From 2-01-FULL-39-28 sp964436165 (GTDB lineage: Bacteria > Patescibacteriota > Minisyncoccia > 2-02-FULL-40-12 > GWA2-44-9): a stretch of DNA of 25,679 nucleotides. Each line of letters opens with the position of its first letter. The stretch's first letter is position 1. The notes under the pieces were generated by a model. That model had not been told where the DNA came from. It saw nothing but the letters and a program-made list of their open reading frames with translations, and did no database searches. The stretch covers positions 1 through 25,679 of the forward strand of contig CAYTBY010000015.1 in the NCBI GenBank assembly GCA_964436165.1, read 5' to 3'. Positions 5,830-13,098 of this stretch are shown one piece after another. The position numbers and the translations under genes were made by a program.

Positions 5830-6158
5830 TATTTATTCAAAATAGATTTTACTTTAACGAATCTATTCTCTTTATGGGGGGCTTGGCCTATGAGTTTTTC
5901 GTTTAAATCGTTGTCCATTTTCCAGCCAGAGGCTGGTCCGCCTTTGGCGGAAAAATCACCACGATGTGTATCCTCTCGCATAGAATTAATCAGTCCCGTT
6001 GTCTGGTACAACGGTTCTACACCGCTAGTGTCGACTTTATTCAACTGCTCAACATAACCCAAAATAGAAGATAATTCTTCTTTCATTCTCTCTTCTTCTT
6101 TTTGGGTAAGCTCGATGCGAGCTAAAGAAGCAATGTGTTTTATGGTCTTAGCATCCAT
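5829..6158 (-). CDS. gatC: Amidotransferase subunit C
   Basis: GatC is the small belt that holds GatA against GatB. The 109 residues match the family: N-terminal helices KTIKHIASLARIELT and a middle VDTSGVEPLYQTTGLINSMRED segment (typical GatC has V.PL....  ..LR.D). The C-terminal half carries an unusual SAKGGPASGW stretch (residues 70-79) encoded by two adjacent palindromes, which looks like inserted repeat DNA. First gene of the gatC-gatA-HEPN-like operon; its promoter lies inside the inverted-repeat region 6171-6286. No Shine-Dalgarno precedes the ATG. Confidence 0.95.
   Translation of the reverse strand: MDAKTIKHIASLARIELTQKEEERMKEELSSILGYVEQLNKVDTSGVEPLYQTTGLINSMREDTHRGDFSAKGGPASGWKMDNDLNEKLIGQAPHKENRFVKVKSILNK
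5922..5951. repeat. Two adjacent palindromes inside gatC
   Basis: CCAGCC-AGA-GGCTGG (5922-5936) directly abuts TCCGCC-TTT-GGCGGA (5937-5951), each with perfect 6-bp arms and a 3-base loop. They are translated in frame. The second has the same arms as elements at 201, 22860 and 23010. Confidence 0.75.
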
Positions 6159-6170
6159 TGTGCGGGATTG

Positions 6171-6286
6171 ATCCCGTTAGAGATAGTGCAAGCACCCACT
6201 ACCACCGTACGGTGGCAAGCACTACCGATTATTATTTAACCTTGTGTTTTGATTTGCAAACCCGTCAGGGTTATCTCTAACGGGAT
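6171..6286. repeat. 116-bp inverted-repeat element between gatC and the ABC genes
   Basis: Perfect 15-bp ends ATCCCGTTAGAGATA (6171-6185) and TATCTCTAACGGGAT (6272-6286). Inside are TAGTGC/GCACTA (6184-6189, 6219-6224), the 14-bp palindrome CCACCGTACGGTGG (6202-6215) and AACCC/GGGTT (6259-6272). It resembles a small non-autonomous palindromic element; no flanking duplication is obvious. It also carries promoter elements for gatC. Confidence 0.65.
6231..6259 (-). promoter_or_regulatory. Candidate promoter of gatC
   Basis: Minus strand TTGCAA (6259-6254), 17 bp, AATAAT (6236-6231). The predicted leader of about 66 bases contains the 14-bp palindrome and the left end of the repeat element. Confidence 0.5.
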
Positions 6287-6314
6287 TGATTTTATATTAA
6301 AATTACCATAATCT
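6286..6314 (+). promoter_or_regulatory. Weak candidate promoter of the ABC transporter operon
   Basis: TTGATT (6286-6291), 17 bp, TAATCT (6309-6314), ending 26 bases before the ATG at 6341. The -10 match is poor. Confidence 0.3.
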
Positions 6315-6340
6315 TAAATGATTATAAAGGCAACTTATCC

Positions 6341-7057
6341 ATGATAGAAGTTAATAAAATATCAAAAACGTATAACGGAGTTGATAACGTGGTTAATGAG
6401 CTTTCTCTTAATATTAAAACGGGATCGGTTTTTGGTTTTCTAGGGCCGAATGGAGCCGGCAAGACAACAACGATAAAAATGCTGGTTGGCATTAACAGGC
6501 CGGACAGCGGAGAAATACTAATAGCTGGCCGTTCCCCCGCCCTGACAACAACCAGAGAAAGTATAAGCTTCATGCCCGAAGAACCTCACTTCTACGATCA
6601 GTTAACAGGCCTTGAGTTTATGGAATTTTCTAGCCGTCTCTTTTTAAAAAGCCGTAGCAAGACCAGGGCCGAGTTGGAAGAAATACTTAAAAAAACAGGC
6701 ATCCACGAAGCTATGGATAACAAAATAAAAACTTACTCAAAAGGCATGAAACAGCGCCTTGGTTTTGCCCAAGCTCTAGTCAATGATCCCGAATATATTT
6801 TCCTGGATGAACCCCTGGAAGGTCTTGACCCGATCGGAAGAAGAGAACTTAAATCAATGGTGGAAAATATAAAAAAAGATGGCAAGACAATATTTTTTAA
6901 CTCCCACATTCTGGCTGACGTAGAGATTTTATGCGACGAAATAGGAATAATCCACAAAGGCCAGCTCATCTATTCGGGTCCCGTAAATGAGTTCAGAAAA
7001 GATAGTTCACTTGAAGATAAATTTGTTGAAAGAATTAAACTACTAGAACAACCGTGA
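6341..7057 (+). CDS. ABC-2 type transporter ATP-binding protein
   Basis: The ATPase of an ABC-2 exporter, acting on the cytoplasmic face. The 238 residues contain Walker A GPNGAGKTT (35-43), signature YSKGMKQR (132-139), Walker B YIFLDEP (152-158), D-loop GLDP and the H-loop His in NSHI (about 189). MPEEP at 78-82 is typical of this subclass. AAAGG at 6326-6330 supports the start. Its TGA overlaps the start of the permease gene, so the pair is co-translated. Substrate is not predictable from sequence; the family includes exporters of lipids, polysaccharides, peptides and drugs. Confidence 0.95.
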   Translation: MIEVNKISKTYNGVDNVVNELSLNIKTGSVFGFLGPNGAGKTTTIKMLVGINRPDSGEILIAGRSPALTTTRESISFMPEEPHFYDQLTGLEFMEFSSRLFLKSRSKTRAELEEILKKTGIHEAMDNKIKTYSKGMKQRLGFAQALVNDPEYIFLDEPLEGLDPIGRRELKSMVENIKKDGKTIFFNSHILADVEILCDEIGIIHKGQLIYSGPVNEFRKDSSLEDKFVERIKLLEQP

Positions 7058-7818
7058 TGAGAAAAATATTAGTAATATCTAAAAACACCTTCAAACAAAC
7101 GATCAGAGACAAAATTCTCTACGGAATTGTAATATTCGCCCTGATATTCCTCGGTTCAACCGTCGTTTTGAGCTCTTTGTCCCTTGGTGAAGATACTTTT
7201 GTGATAAAGAATCTCGGACTAGCCGGCATCTATCTTTTCGGCTTAATTATAACGATATTTCTTGGAGCATCTATAATTTATGATGAGGTGGAAAACAAAA
7301 CTACTTACTTTTTATTAGCCAAACCGATAACCAGAGCTGATATTATCAAGGGCAAGTTCCTCGGCTTATTCGCTGGAATAAGCGTAACGACGATACTAAT
7401 GTTCGGAGCGTATTTATTAATTGTAATTTTAAGCGGAGGCGCCTTTGATTACATATCTTTCTGGGCAATAATGCTTCAACTCTTAGAAATGGGAATTCTT
7501 ATAAGTTTTTTAATGCTTTTCTCTGTTTTTACGACTCCCCTCGCGGCAACAATATACACAATCTTGATACTCTATATCGGCCATCTTCTGACCTTCATAA
7601 AAGAATACGCCGATAAGTCAGAAGGTGTGTCAAAGTATATTCTCACGTCAGTTTATTATGTTTTTCCAAATTTTGAAAAATTTAATATAAGAAACCTGAT
7701 CGTCCATCAAATACCAATATCAGCCGAGGAAATAATGATTTCAACGGCTTATGCCGTTATATATATAATTTTAATTATCTATATCGCTCAAGCCCTTTTA
7801 AACAAAAAAGAGCTCTGA
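7057..7818 (+). CDS. ABC-2 type transporter permease
   Basis: Membrane partner of the ATPase. The 253-residue protein has about six hydrophobic segments, starting with ILYGIVIFALIFLGSTVVL and ending with a C-terminal YAVIYIILIIYIAQALL helix. The motif YDEVENKTTYFLLAKPITR, a cytoplasmic loop after helix 2, is characteristic of ABC-2 permeases of the NosY/CcmB-like type. The ATG at 7057 overlaps the ATPase stop (TGATG) and is preferred; GTG at 7054 is an in-frame alternative one residue longer. A large hairpin element follows directly. Confidence 0.9.
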   Translation: MRKILVISKNTFKQTIRDKILYGIVIFALIFLGSTVVLSSLSLGEDTFVIKNLGLAGIYLFGLIITIFLGASIIYDEVENKTTYFLLAKPITRADIIKGKFLGLFAGISVTTILMFGAYLLIVILSGGAFDYISFWAIMLQLLEMGILISFLMLFSVFTTPLAATIYTILILYIGHLLTFIKEYADKSEGVSKYILTSVYYVFPNFEKFNIRNLIVHQIPISAEEIMISTAYAVIYIILIIYIAQALLNKKEL

Positions 7819-7822
7819 TACT

Positions 7823-8004
7823 TATAGACATCACATTATGAAATCGCACTCCATAAAACAGAAAAAATTGCGAACCACTTGTTTTTCACTCGAAAAAATC
7901 CTCAATGTACTTATAGTACATCTGTGGGTTTTTCTCGCTCCAAAACAGCGTGTTTCATCTATTTTTTCTGTTTCTAAGTGCGATTTCATAATGTGATGTC
8001 TATA
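7823..8004. mobile_element. 182-bp MITE-like hairpin element
   Basis: The ends are a perfect 28-bp inverted repeat (7823-7850 with 7977-8004, beginning TATAGACATCACATTATG). A second perfect 13-bp pair, AAACAGAAAAAAT (7856-7868) with 7961-7973, and a central ATGTACT/AGTACAT (7905-7921) follow on the same axis, so the whole unit is one long imperfect palindrome centred at about 7913. It has no coding capacity. TATA at each tip could reflect TA target duplication, but this is not proven. The right end supplies the A of the next gene's ATG. Confidence 0.6.
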
Positions 8005-8810
8005 TGACGACTACTATCCAAAAAGGTTATTCCGGCTATTTACTTTTTATAAAACCCGCCTTTTCAATTTTGCTTTTAGCGGCAATGGTTTTACTTCAAT
8101 ACGGATTTGATGCGGAGAAGCGGGAGCGTCCGCTTATTCCCCCAACGATACTGCCTGTTCAAGCAATAAAACTTGGCGATCTTGGACTCCATTCGGCCGC
8201 AGCTGCCTTAATGTGGATCTATACTATCCAGAAAGTTCCCATAAAAACTCCGGAGCTGATACGGATAGTGAACGAGCTTGACCCTAGGTTTAGCTATCCC
8301 TACGCTTTTGCGGCTTTCTTTCTCCCGCCATTTAAAGCCACAGATCAGGCAATCGAAATCGCCAAAAAAGGCCTTGAAAAAGCCGACCACGATTGGCGGA
8401 TAGCTTATTACCTGGCAACAACTTATCATGTCTTTCTAAAAGACAGGCACAATGCCGCTCTATATTTTGATGTTGCAGTTAATACCCCGGGGGCACCTGA
8501 AAAAATAAAATTAATAGCCGCTCGATACGGCGCATCAACCAATGCCCTCGAACAAAGTAAACAGATTTGGATGTCTATATATGAAACATCGAATGATGAG
8601 GTGGTAATAGAAAGGGCTAAAAATTATATTATCCATCTTGAAATAATAGAGATCCTTGAAAAAGCAGTTAACATTTACAAACAAAAGTACGGGTACTACC
8701 CGAAAGATATTAACGACCTGGTAATAAAAAGGGTGATTAAAAAAATACCAGAGAGTCCCCTGGGAGTAAAGTTCGGTTTAAAAACAAACGGAGAAATTAC
8801 CGTTGAATGA
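8004..8810 (+). CDS. Membrane-anchored TPR-like protein of unknown function
   Basis: The 268-residue protein has one N-terminal membrane helix (about residues 12-35) and an outside helical domain. Paired helices such as TDQAIEIAKKGLEKA and DWRIAYYLATTYHVFLKDRHNAALYF fit tetratricopeptide repeats. The C-terminus (YKQKYGYYPKDINDLV, then IPESPLGVKFGL and a G-E-I end) resembles the C-terminal part of type II secretion/pilin-like proteins, where a Y-P-x-x-x-x-D-L pattern is common; that link is inference. No Shine-Dalgarno is possible because the upstream 28 bases are an arm of the hairpin element. Its 3' end overlaps ligA tail to tail by 14 bp. Confidence 0.8.
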   Translation: MTTTIQKGYSGYLLFIKPAFSILLLAAMVLLQYGFDAEKRERPLIPPTILPVQAIKLGDLGLHSAAAALMWIYTIQKVPIKTPELIRIVNELDPRFSYPYAFAAFFLPPFKATDQAIEIAKKGLEKADHDWRIAYYLATTYHVFLKDRHNAALYFDVAVNTPGAPEKIKLIAARYGASTNALEQSKQIWMSIYETSNDEVVIERAKNYIIHLEIIEILEKAVNIYKQKYGYYPKDINDLVIKRVIKKIPESPLGVKFGLKTNGEITVE

Positions 8811-10821
8811 TTTTTACGAACTCCTTCTCGTCGATTATTTTGACTCCCAGTTTTTGAGCTTTTGTATATTTAGAACCTGGCTCTGAACCGGCAACAACAT
8901 AATCCGTCTCCTTGGAAACAGAGGCCGAGATATCCCCACCTAACTCTCTAACCCTATCTTTTGCTTCATCACGAGTCATTGATTCAAGACTGCCGGTCAA
9001 AACGAATGTCTTATCCTTTAGTTTTTTAGATTCCTTTGTTAATTTTTCCTCGAGGACGCGAATGCCGGCTTTTTTAAACTTACTAAGAAGTTTGAGGTTG
9101 TATGATTTTTCAAACCAATTCCGGATACTCCTGGCTACTACCGGTCCGACATCGGGAGTACTTTGAAGCTGATCAAAAGATGCCTCTTTAATCTTATTGA
9201 GTTTTCTGAATTTTCTAGCAAGCACAAACGCCGTTTCTTCACCGACATGTTCAATCCCAAGCGAGTAAATAAATTTATCGAGAGAAACCTTCTTTTTGGC
9301 TTGGATAGCCTCTATTGTATTTTTAGCCGATGTTTCAGCAAAACGCTCAAGATTGAGAAGATCTTCTTTTTTTAAAACAAACAGATCGGCCGCATCATAG
9401 ATAAGGCCGGCCTCCATCAGCTGATCAATTATTTTCGGCCCCACTCCGTCAATATCAAAAGCTCTTTTGGAGACAAAGTGGTAAATCGCCTCTCTTTTTA
9501 TAGCCGGACAATTTTTATTAACACAACGATAAGCCACTTGATCCCCAAACCGTTCGACAGGCTCACGGCAAGCCGGACATTTTTTCGGCATCCGAAATTC
9601 TTTTTCCCCCGACGACGGAGTGTCGGGGCCTGTTCGCAGTTCTTTTATCACGCTTATAATATCTGGAATAACATCACCCGCCCTTCCAACGATGACCGTA
9701 TCCCCTATCTTAACCCCCAACCGCTTTATCTCATCCAAATTATGAAGAGTCGCCCTGGAAACAGTAACTCCGCCTATATTCACCGGCCGGAGAACCGCTA
9801 CCGGGGTTAGAACTCCCGTCCGGCCGACTTGAACAATAATATTTTCGACAATTGTCTGGGCTTCTTTTGGAGAAAACTTATAGGCGATAGCGGCCCGGGG
9901 CGCTTTGCCAACAACACCGATTTTATTAAATGTCTTGTTGTCATTAAGGATAACAACGATCCCGTCTATTTCATAATTTAATTTTTCACGCTCTTTCTCC
10001 CAATAATCGCGAAATTCTTGAACGGCTTTCAGATCTTTGCAAAATTTATTATGGGAATTAGTCTTGAAACCCAGGGCCTTCAGTATAAGATGCTCCTCCT
10101 CGTGTGTTTTCTGGCCCAAATCAGTCTTGAGGGCATAGGCATATGAATCTAGCTTCCTCGACCTAGTTACAGCCGGATCAAGCTGGCGGATCGAACCCGC
10201 GGCAAGATTGCGGGGATTGGCATAAATTTTTAAGCCGGCTTTTTCTTGCTCTTTATTTATTCTCTCAAAGTCATTTCTGGTAATAAAGACCTCACCTCTG
10301 ACGACTACTGTAGCTGGTAGTTTGTAGTTTGTAGTTTGTAGTTTAAGCGGAACCGCTTCAATGGTTTTTAAGTTTTGGGTGACCTCTTCTCCGATCAAAC
10401 CATCGCCGCGAGTTGAACCAACATCCAAAACACCATTTTTATAAACGAGTTCGATGGCCAGGCCGTCGATTTTTAACTCACAATAATAACCACTTCTCCT
10501 AGCTCCCTTATCTAATCTCTCAAAACGAGCCTCCCACTCTTTCGTGTCGTTTAGATCAAAAGCATCATTAAAAGAGAGCATCGGCTCCGGATGTTTGAAC
10601 TTTTTAAACTCTTTAAGGGGCTTGCCGCCCACCCTTTGGGTGGGAGAGTCGGCTGTAACAAATTCGGGGTACTTCTGCTCTAAATCAAAGAGTCCTTTTT
10701 TTAGAGAATCCAGGGCCGCATCCGATATTTCTTGCTTATCCAAAACATGATAAAGATAGCGGTGATGATTTATCACTTTTTTAAGCTTGTCTATTCTCTG
10801 TTTTGCCTCTTGTTTGTCCAT
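8797..10821 (-). CDS. ligA: NAD-dependent DNA ligase
   Basis: LigA seals nicks in duplex DNA during replication and repair using NAD+. All domains are present in 674 residues: N-terminal Ia domain with HHRYLYHVLD, adenylation domain with the catalytic Lys in ELKIDG (K117) and RGEVFI, OB fold, four-Cys zinc finger (C415, C418, C433, C438), helix-hairpin-helix repeats (DIDGVGPKIIDQL and later VGPVVARSI), and a C-terminal BRCT domain (KTFVLTGSLESMTRDEA onward). Two linker regions hold repeat DNA: a 4-copy heptamer array encodes KLQTTNYKLP (about 160-169), and a palindrome encodes GPDTPSSG (about 398-405), just before the zinc finger. No clear Shine-Dalgarno precedes the ATG. Confidence 0.97.
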   Translation of the reverse strand: MDKQEAKQRIDKLKKVINHHRYLYHVLDKQEISDAALDSLKKGLFDLEQKYPEFVTADSPTQRVGGKPLKEFKKFKHPEPMLSFNDAFDLNDTKEWEARFERLDKGARRSGYYCELKIDGLAIELVYKNGVLDVGSTRGDGLIGEEVTQNLKTIEAVPLKLQTTNYKLPATVVVRGEVFITRNDFERINKEQEKAGLKIYANPRNLAAGSIRQLDPAVTRSRKLDSYAYALKTDLGQKTHEEEHLILKALGFKTNSHNKFCKDLKAVQEFRDYWEKEREKLNYEIDGIVVILNDNKTFNKIGVVGKAPRAAIAYKFSPKEAQTIVENIIVQVGRTGVLTPVAVLRPVNIGGVTVSRATLHNLDEIKRLGVKIGDTVIVGRAGDVIPDIISVIKELRTGPDTPSSGEKEFRMPKKCPACREPVERFGDQVAYRCVNKNCPAIKREAIYHFVSKRAFDIDGVGPKIIDQLMEAGLIYDAADLFVLKKEDLLNLERFAETSAKNTIEAIQAKKKVSLDKFIYSLGIEHVGEETAFVLARKFRKLNKIKEASFDQLQSTPDVGPVVARSIRNWFEKSYNLKLLSKFKKAGIRVLEEKLTKESKKLKDKTFVLTGSLESMTRDEAKDRVRELGGDISASVSKETDYVVAGSEPGSKYTKAQKLGVKIIDEKEFVKIIQR
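9607..9628. repeat. Palindrome inside ligA
   Basis: CCCCGAC (9607-9613) and GTCGGGG (9622-9628) flank GACGGAGT. It encodes the linker GPDTPSSG between the OB fold and zinc finger, a place tolerant of insertions. Confidence 0.55.
10317..10344. repeat. Tandem heptamer array (GTAGTTT x4) inside ligA
   Basis: Four identical copies in frame within ligA, encoding the KLQTTNYKLP segment of the adenylation domain, where other LigA proteins have a variable loop before the conserved VRGEVF strand. Confidence 0.9.
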
Positions 10822-10873
10822 ATTGGATATATTTTTACAATAAAAACCGTCCCTTGCAAGACGTAAGGGTATA

Positions 10874-10898
10874 ATAAAAAGTGAGGTTAAAAAACCTC
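10874..10898 (-). terminator. Terminator of the minor pilin operon
   Basis: Minus strand GAGGTT-TTTT-AACCTC (10898-10883) followed by ACTTTTTATT. The TAA stop of the last pilin-like gene lies within the hairpin. Confidence 0.65.
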
Positions 10899-11294
10899 CA
10901 AAGACCGACTAATGCCCCGATAAGTCCCCACCGTCCTAAACCCGATAGCGCTATTATAAGGACAGACGGTTGGGCTGTTGCCAGAATCATAGTATTGAAT
11001 TGTAACCGATTGGATCGTATTAAGCGATGCCGGCTGGGCGGGAACTGTCATCGGACCGGCAGGATCTGTTCTGTTTGAAAAAATACACCACTCCATGCCG
11101 CTATCGGCGGCATAAAGAGAGACCGTAGAATAGACCGATTCCTTGACTGTGCGGAATTTCGGCACCAATAACCTCATTAGAGCCAAGGATATCGTTAAGA
11201 CAACAAATAATATCAAGAGGGTGTATATGATTATTGAGCCTCCTTGGTGGTTTTGTTTTTTCAAATTTATAAATTTTATAGGTTTTAATGCCAT
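10887..11294 (-). CDS. PilX-like minor pilus assembly protein
   Basis: This 135-residue protein has one N-terminal hydrophobic helix (SIIIYTLLILFVVLTISLAL, about 20-39) followed by the amphipathic SVYSTVSLYAADSGMEW segment, the pattern of PilX N-terminal domains. It lacks the FTLIE-type E5 of ordinary prepilins, as PilX-type proteins can. It is the last of four consecutive minor pilin genes, a set that in other bacteria forms the tip or priming complex for pilus assembly. The start lies seven bases after the previous gene, without a Shine-Dalgarno. Confidence 0.75.
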   Translation of the reverse strand: MALKPIKFINLKKQNHQGGSIIIYTLLILFVVLTISLALMRLLVPKFRTVKESVYSTVSLYAADSGMEWCIFSNRTDPAGPMTVPAQPASLNTIQSVTIQYYDSGNSPTVCPYNSAIGFRTVGTYRGISRSLEVF

Positions 11295-11301
11295 ATTTTA
11301 A

Positions 11302-11892
11302 TTAATTTTGAAGTTCATCGGCGATATCCCTTGAGGTTATGGTCGTCTGCAAGTTAACGGTTATAACCTTGCCAACGCGATTTGAAATTGATGCCAGAAC
11401 CGTTACCCGCGCTGGCTGGTCATCAAGGCCTGAATTTAAAATACAAAATATTAAGTTATTAAAAATTACATCACTAGAGCTAACCAAATAAGTAACTCCG
11501 CCGTATTCCCTCTCCACCACTCCGGAAGTCGCATTGAGCCGATAGATAACCGTAATCGGTGAGGGGTCATAAACGGTCATATCTAGCGTATTGGCTGAAC
11601 AGTTACTGTTCGGCCCAGAGATAGTACCGACTCTAATCTCTTTTGCCATCAGTTCCAAAACAGCGAGGGCATTCTCCTGAATTCTTTGAGCAGAAAATGA
11701 CCGCCTTTCAATATCCATTGCCCTTACAAAAATAGCTATTGTCGCTAAGGCCATAACCGAGAACACAAATACCGTTACTAGAAACTCGACTAGGGTAAAT
11801 CCCGCACTTAAAAGGTGACTGCCCCTGGCAATATTAGAATATTCACCTTTTAAGTGCGGGATAAATCCTTTCAAATTTGAAAATTTAATCAT
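11302..11892 (-). CDS. PilW-like minor prepilin with a palindromic insertion in its leader
   Basis: A type IV prepilin of 196 residues. The start is placed at MIKFSNLKGF; the in-frame TTG four codons upstream lies in the previous gene's end. The processing site is SAG|FTLVEF with Glu at +5, followed by a hydrophobic helix. The leader is unusually long (31 residues) because a 66-bp insertion (59-bp inverted-repeat element plus a 7-bp target copy) follows LKGF; removing it leaves the ordinary MIKFSNLKGFTLVEF. Because PilD cuts after the regenerated Gly, the mature pilin should be unchanged. Later residues (EIRVGTISG, a C-terminal beta domain) fit PilW-type minor pilins. Confidence 0.85.
   Translation of the reverse strand: MIKFSNLKGFIPHLKGEYSNIARGSHLLSAGFTLVEFLVTVFVFSVMALATIAIFVRAMDIERRSFSAQRIQENALAVLELMAKEIRVGTISGPNSNCSANTLDMTVYDPSPITVIYRLNATSGVVEREYGGVTYLVSSSDVIFNNLIFCILNSGLDDQPARVTVLASISNRVGKVITVNLQTTITSRDIADELQN
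11796..11868 (-). mobile_element. 59-bp palindromic mini-element with 7-bp direct repeats
   Basis: In coding orientation GGATTTA occurs at 11868-11862 and again at 11802-11796, flanking 59 bp (11803-11861). Its ends form a perfect 20-bp inverted repeat (ATCCCGCACTTAAAAGGTGA at 11799-11818 and its complement at 11843-11862). The flanking direct repeats look like a target-site duplication. The 66-bp total keeps the reading frame and encodes no stop. Confidence 0.8.
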
Positions 11893-11894
11893 AT

Positions 11895-12419
11895 TTATTT
11901 CCAATTATATAAATGTGACTCTACGGTAATTGTTTGGGTACTATTTTTCTCCGGCCAGGTGACTTCAACCACTACCTGCAACTGGACACCCGGCACTGGT
12001 TCGGTAACCGTAACCTTTCTTCTAAAATTAGTAGGCGTTCCCGAACCGTAGGTATAAAGTCCGCTGGCATCAATATTCAGAGGCGGGTTAGCGCCAACGG
12101 GCTGGGGAAGCGTACTCGGCAAAGCCCAGTTGGAATTCCACTGGACAATCCAGGTTCCTACGAGACTGCTTCCGCAAACACTCCCAAAACAGTTATAAGC
12201 CAACCATTCTTGATCTCTAAGAGCTCTGACTACCTCTACCCCCTCTTGAGCCAAGTTAGCGGCAATTAGATTATTTTTTATGGCCGATGAAAAATTATTA
12301 GCGAGGAGAAGGGTATTAAAAACCGGGATCAGGCCTAAGCTCAAAATTAAAACAGCAACCATGGCTTCAATAATGGTCATCCCCTTACTACTTTTTGGTA
12401 AATTAAAGAGTGGTTTCAT
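11895..12419 (-). CDS. PilV-like minor prepilin
   Basis: The 174-residue prepilin starts at MKPLFNLPKSSKG, seven bases after the previous stop; a longer reading to 12539 would overlap that gene by over 110 bases and is rejected. Processing site KG|MTIIEAM with E5, then the helix VAVLILSLGLIPVFN. The N-terminal IIEAMVAVLILSLG and the following AANLAQEGVEVVRALRD segment are typical of PilV/type IV pilus modification proteins. A pair of cysteines (NCFGSVCG) could form a disulphide. It stands between FimT- and PilW-like genes, the same order as in many pilus clusters. Confidence 0.85.
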   Translation of the reverse strand: MKPLFNLPKSSKGMTIIEAMVAVLILSLGLIPVFNTLLLANNFSSAIKNNLIAANLAQEGVEVVRALRDQEWLAYNCFGSVCGSSLVGTWIVQWNSNWALPSTLPQPVGANPPLNIDASGLYTYGSGTPTNFRRKVTVTEPVPGVQLQVVVEVTWPEKNSTQTITVESHLYNWK

Positions 12420-12426
12420 GGTCAAA

Positions 12427-13086
12427 TTACCACTGCTGGCAGGTGACTGGGTTATTATCGGCCGCATTCTGGCAAGAAGGACACGCCCCATCTGTACGCA
12501 TTCCGACTCTTCCAAATGAGTAAACACAGATGTATGCACAGTCTTTGGATGGACAACTGGCGCCCTTTTTTCTTATCAAAAACTGAGATCTATTGTTGTT
12601 CTGGTTATTCGGCTGGTGTTGTTGATTTATATATATATGCCCATTGGGTGATTCAAAGTATGTATCTTCAAATTTTGGACAGTCAGATGGGAGCATTCCA
12701 GCATCACTACAGGCACTGCCAGTTTGAGGATTTAATATCTCTAACCGAGGATCTAGGGTTCTGGTGAGTATGATCGGGGTTGATTGGGCAGTATTAAAGT
12801 GACGCTGGGAACAGCTACCAGTGGTAGAATCTTGTCCCGAATAAAGATAATACGATGATGAATCGACCCAATACAGCCCATACCCGCACCGATGAGTATT
12901 ATTATACTGTTTAGATGCCAGAGCATTAGCTTGAGCAGTCCTTACATCCGAGACTACGATCCTAGCCACCTCATGAATACTTAGTTTTGATCTCAAAAAA
13001 CTACTTAGCAAGCTAATGGTAATAAAAGAAGTGATGCTAATAACAATAAGGATTTCAACCAAAGTGATGCCGTTTTCTTTTTTCAT
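12427..13086 (-). CDS. FimT/GspH-like minor prepilin, cysteine-rich
   Basis: A prepilin of 219 residues with a very short leader, MKKENG|ITLVEIL, E5 and a hydrophobic helix, then EVARIVVSDVRTAQANALASKQ, the segment typical of FimT/GspH pseudopilins. The C-terminal domain holds ten cysteines, clustered as C-PS-K-D-C-AYI-C and C-PS-C near the end, unusual for the family and suggesting several disulphides in the exported domain. First of the four minor pilin genes. Confidence 0.8.
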   Translation of the reverse strand: MKKENGITLVEILIVISITSFITISLLSSFLRSKLSIHEVARIVVSDVRTAQANALASKQYNNTHRCGYGLYWVDSSSYYLYSGQDSTTGSCSQRHFNTAQSTPIILTRTLDPRLEILNPQTGSACSDAGMLPSDCPKFEDTYFESPNGHIYINQQHQPNNQNNNRSQFLIRKKGASCPSKDCAYICVYSFGRVGMRTDGACPSCQNAADNNPVTCQQW

Positions 13087-13098
13087 ATTGGTAATTTA

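Noticed and set aside
7055..7057. UGA recoding to glycine as in some CPR lineages
   Set aside because: TGA acts as the stop of the ABC ATPase at the normal family length, overlapping the next start.
10628..10644. CCCACCC-TTT-GGGTGGG palindrome in ligA
   Set aside because: It encodes the conserved LigA motif SPTQRVGG, so the protein constraint explains it; not counted as an insertion.
12420..12539. N-terminal extension of the PilV-like gene
   Set aside because: It overlaps the preceding FimT-like gene and would place about 40 hydrophilic residues before the prepilin leader.
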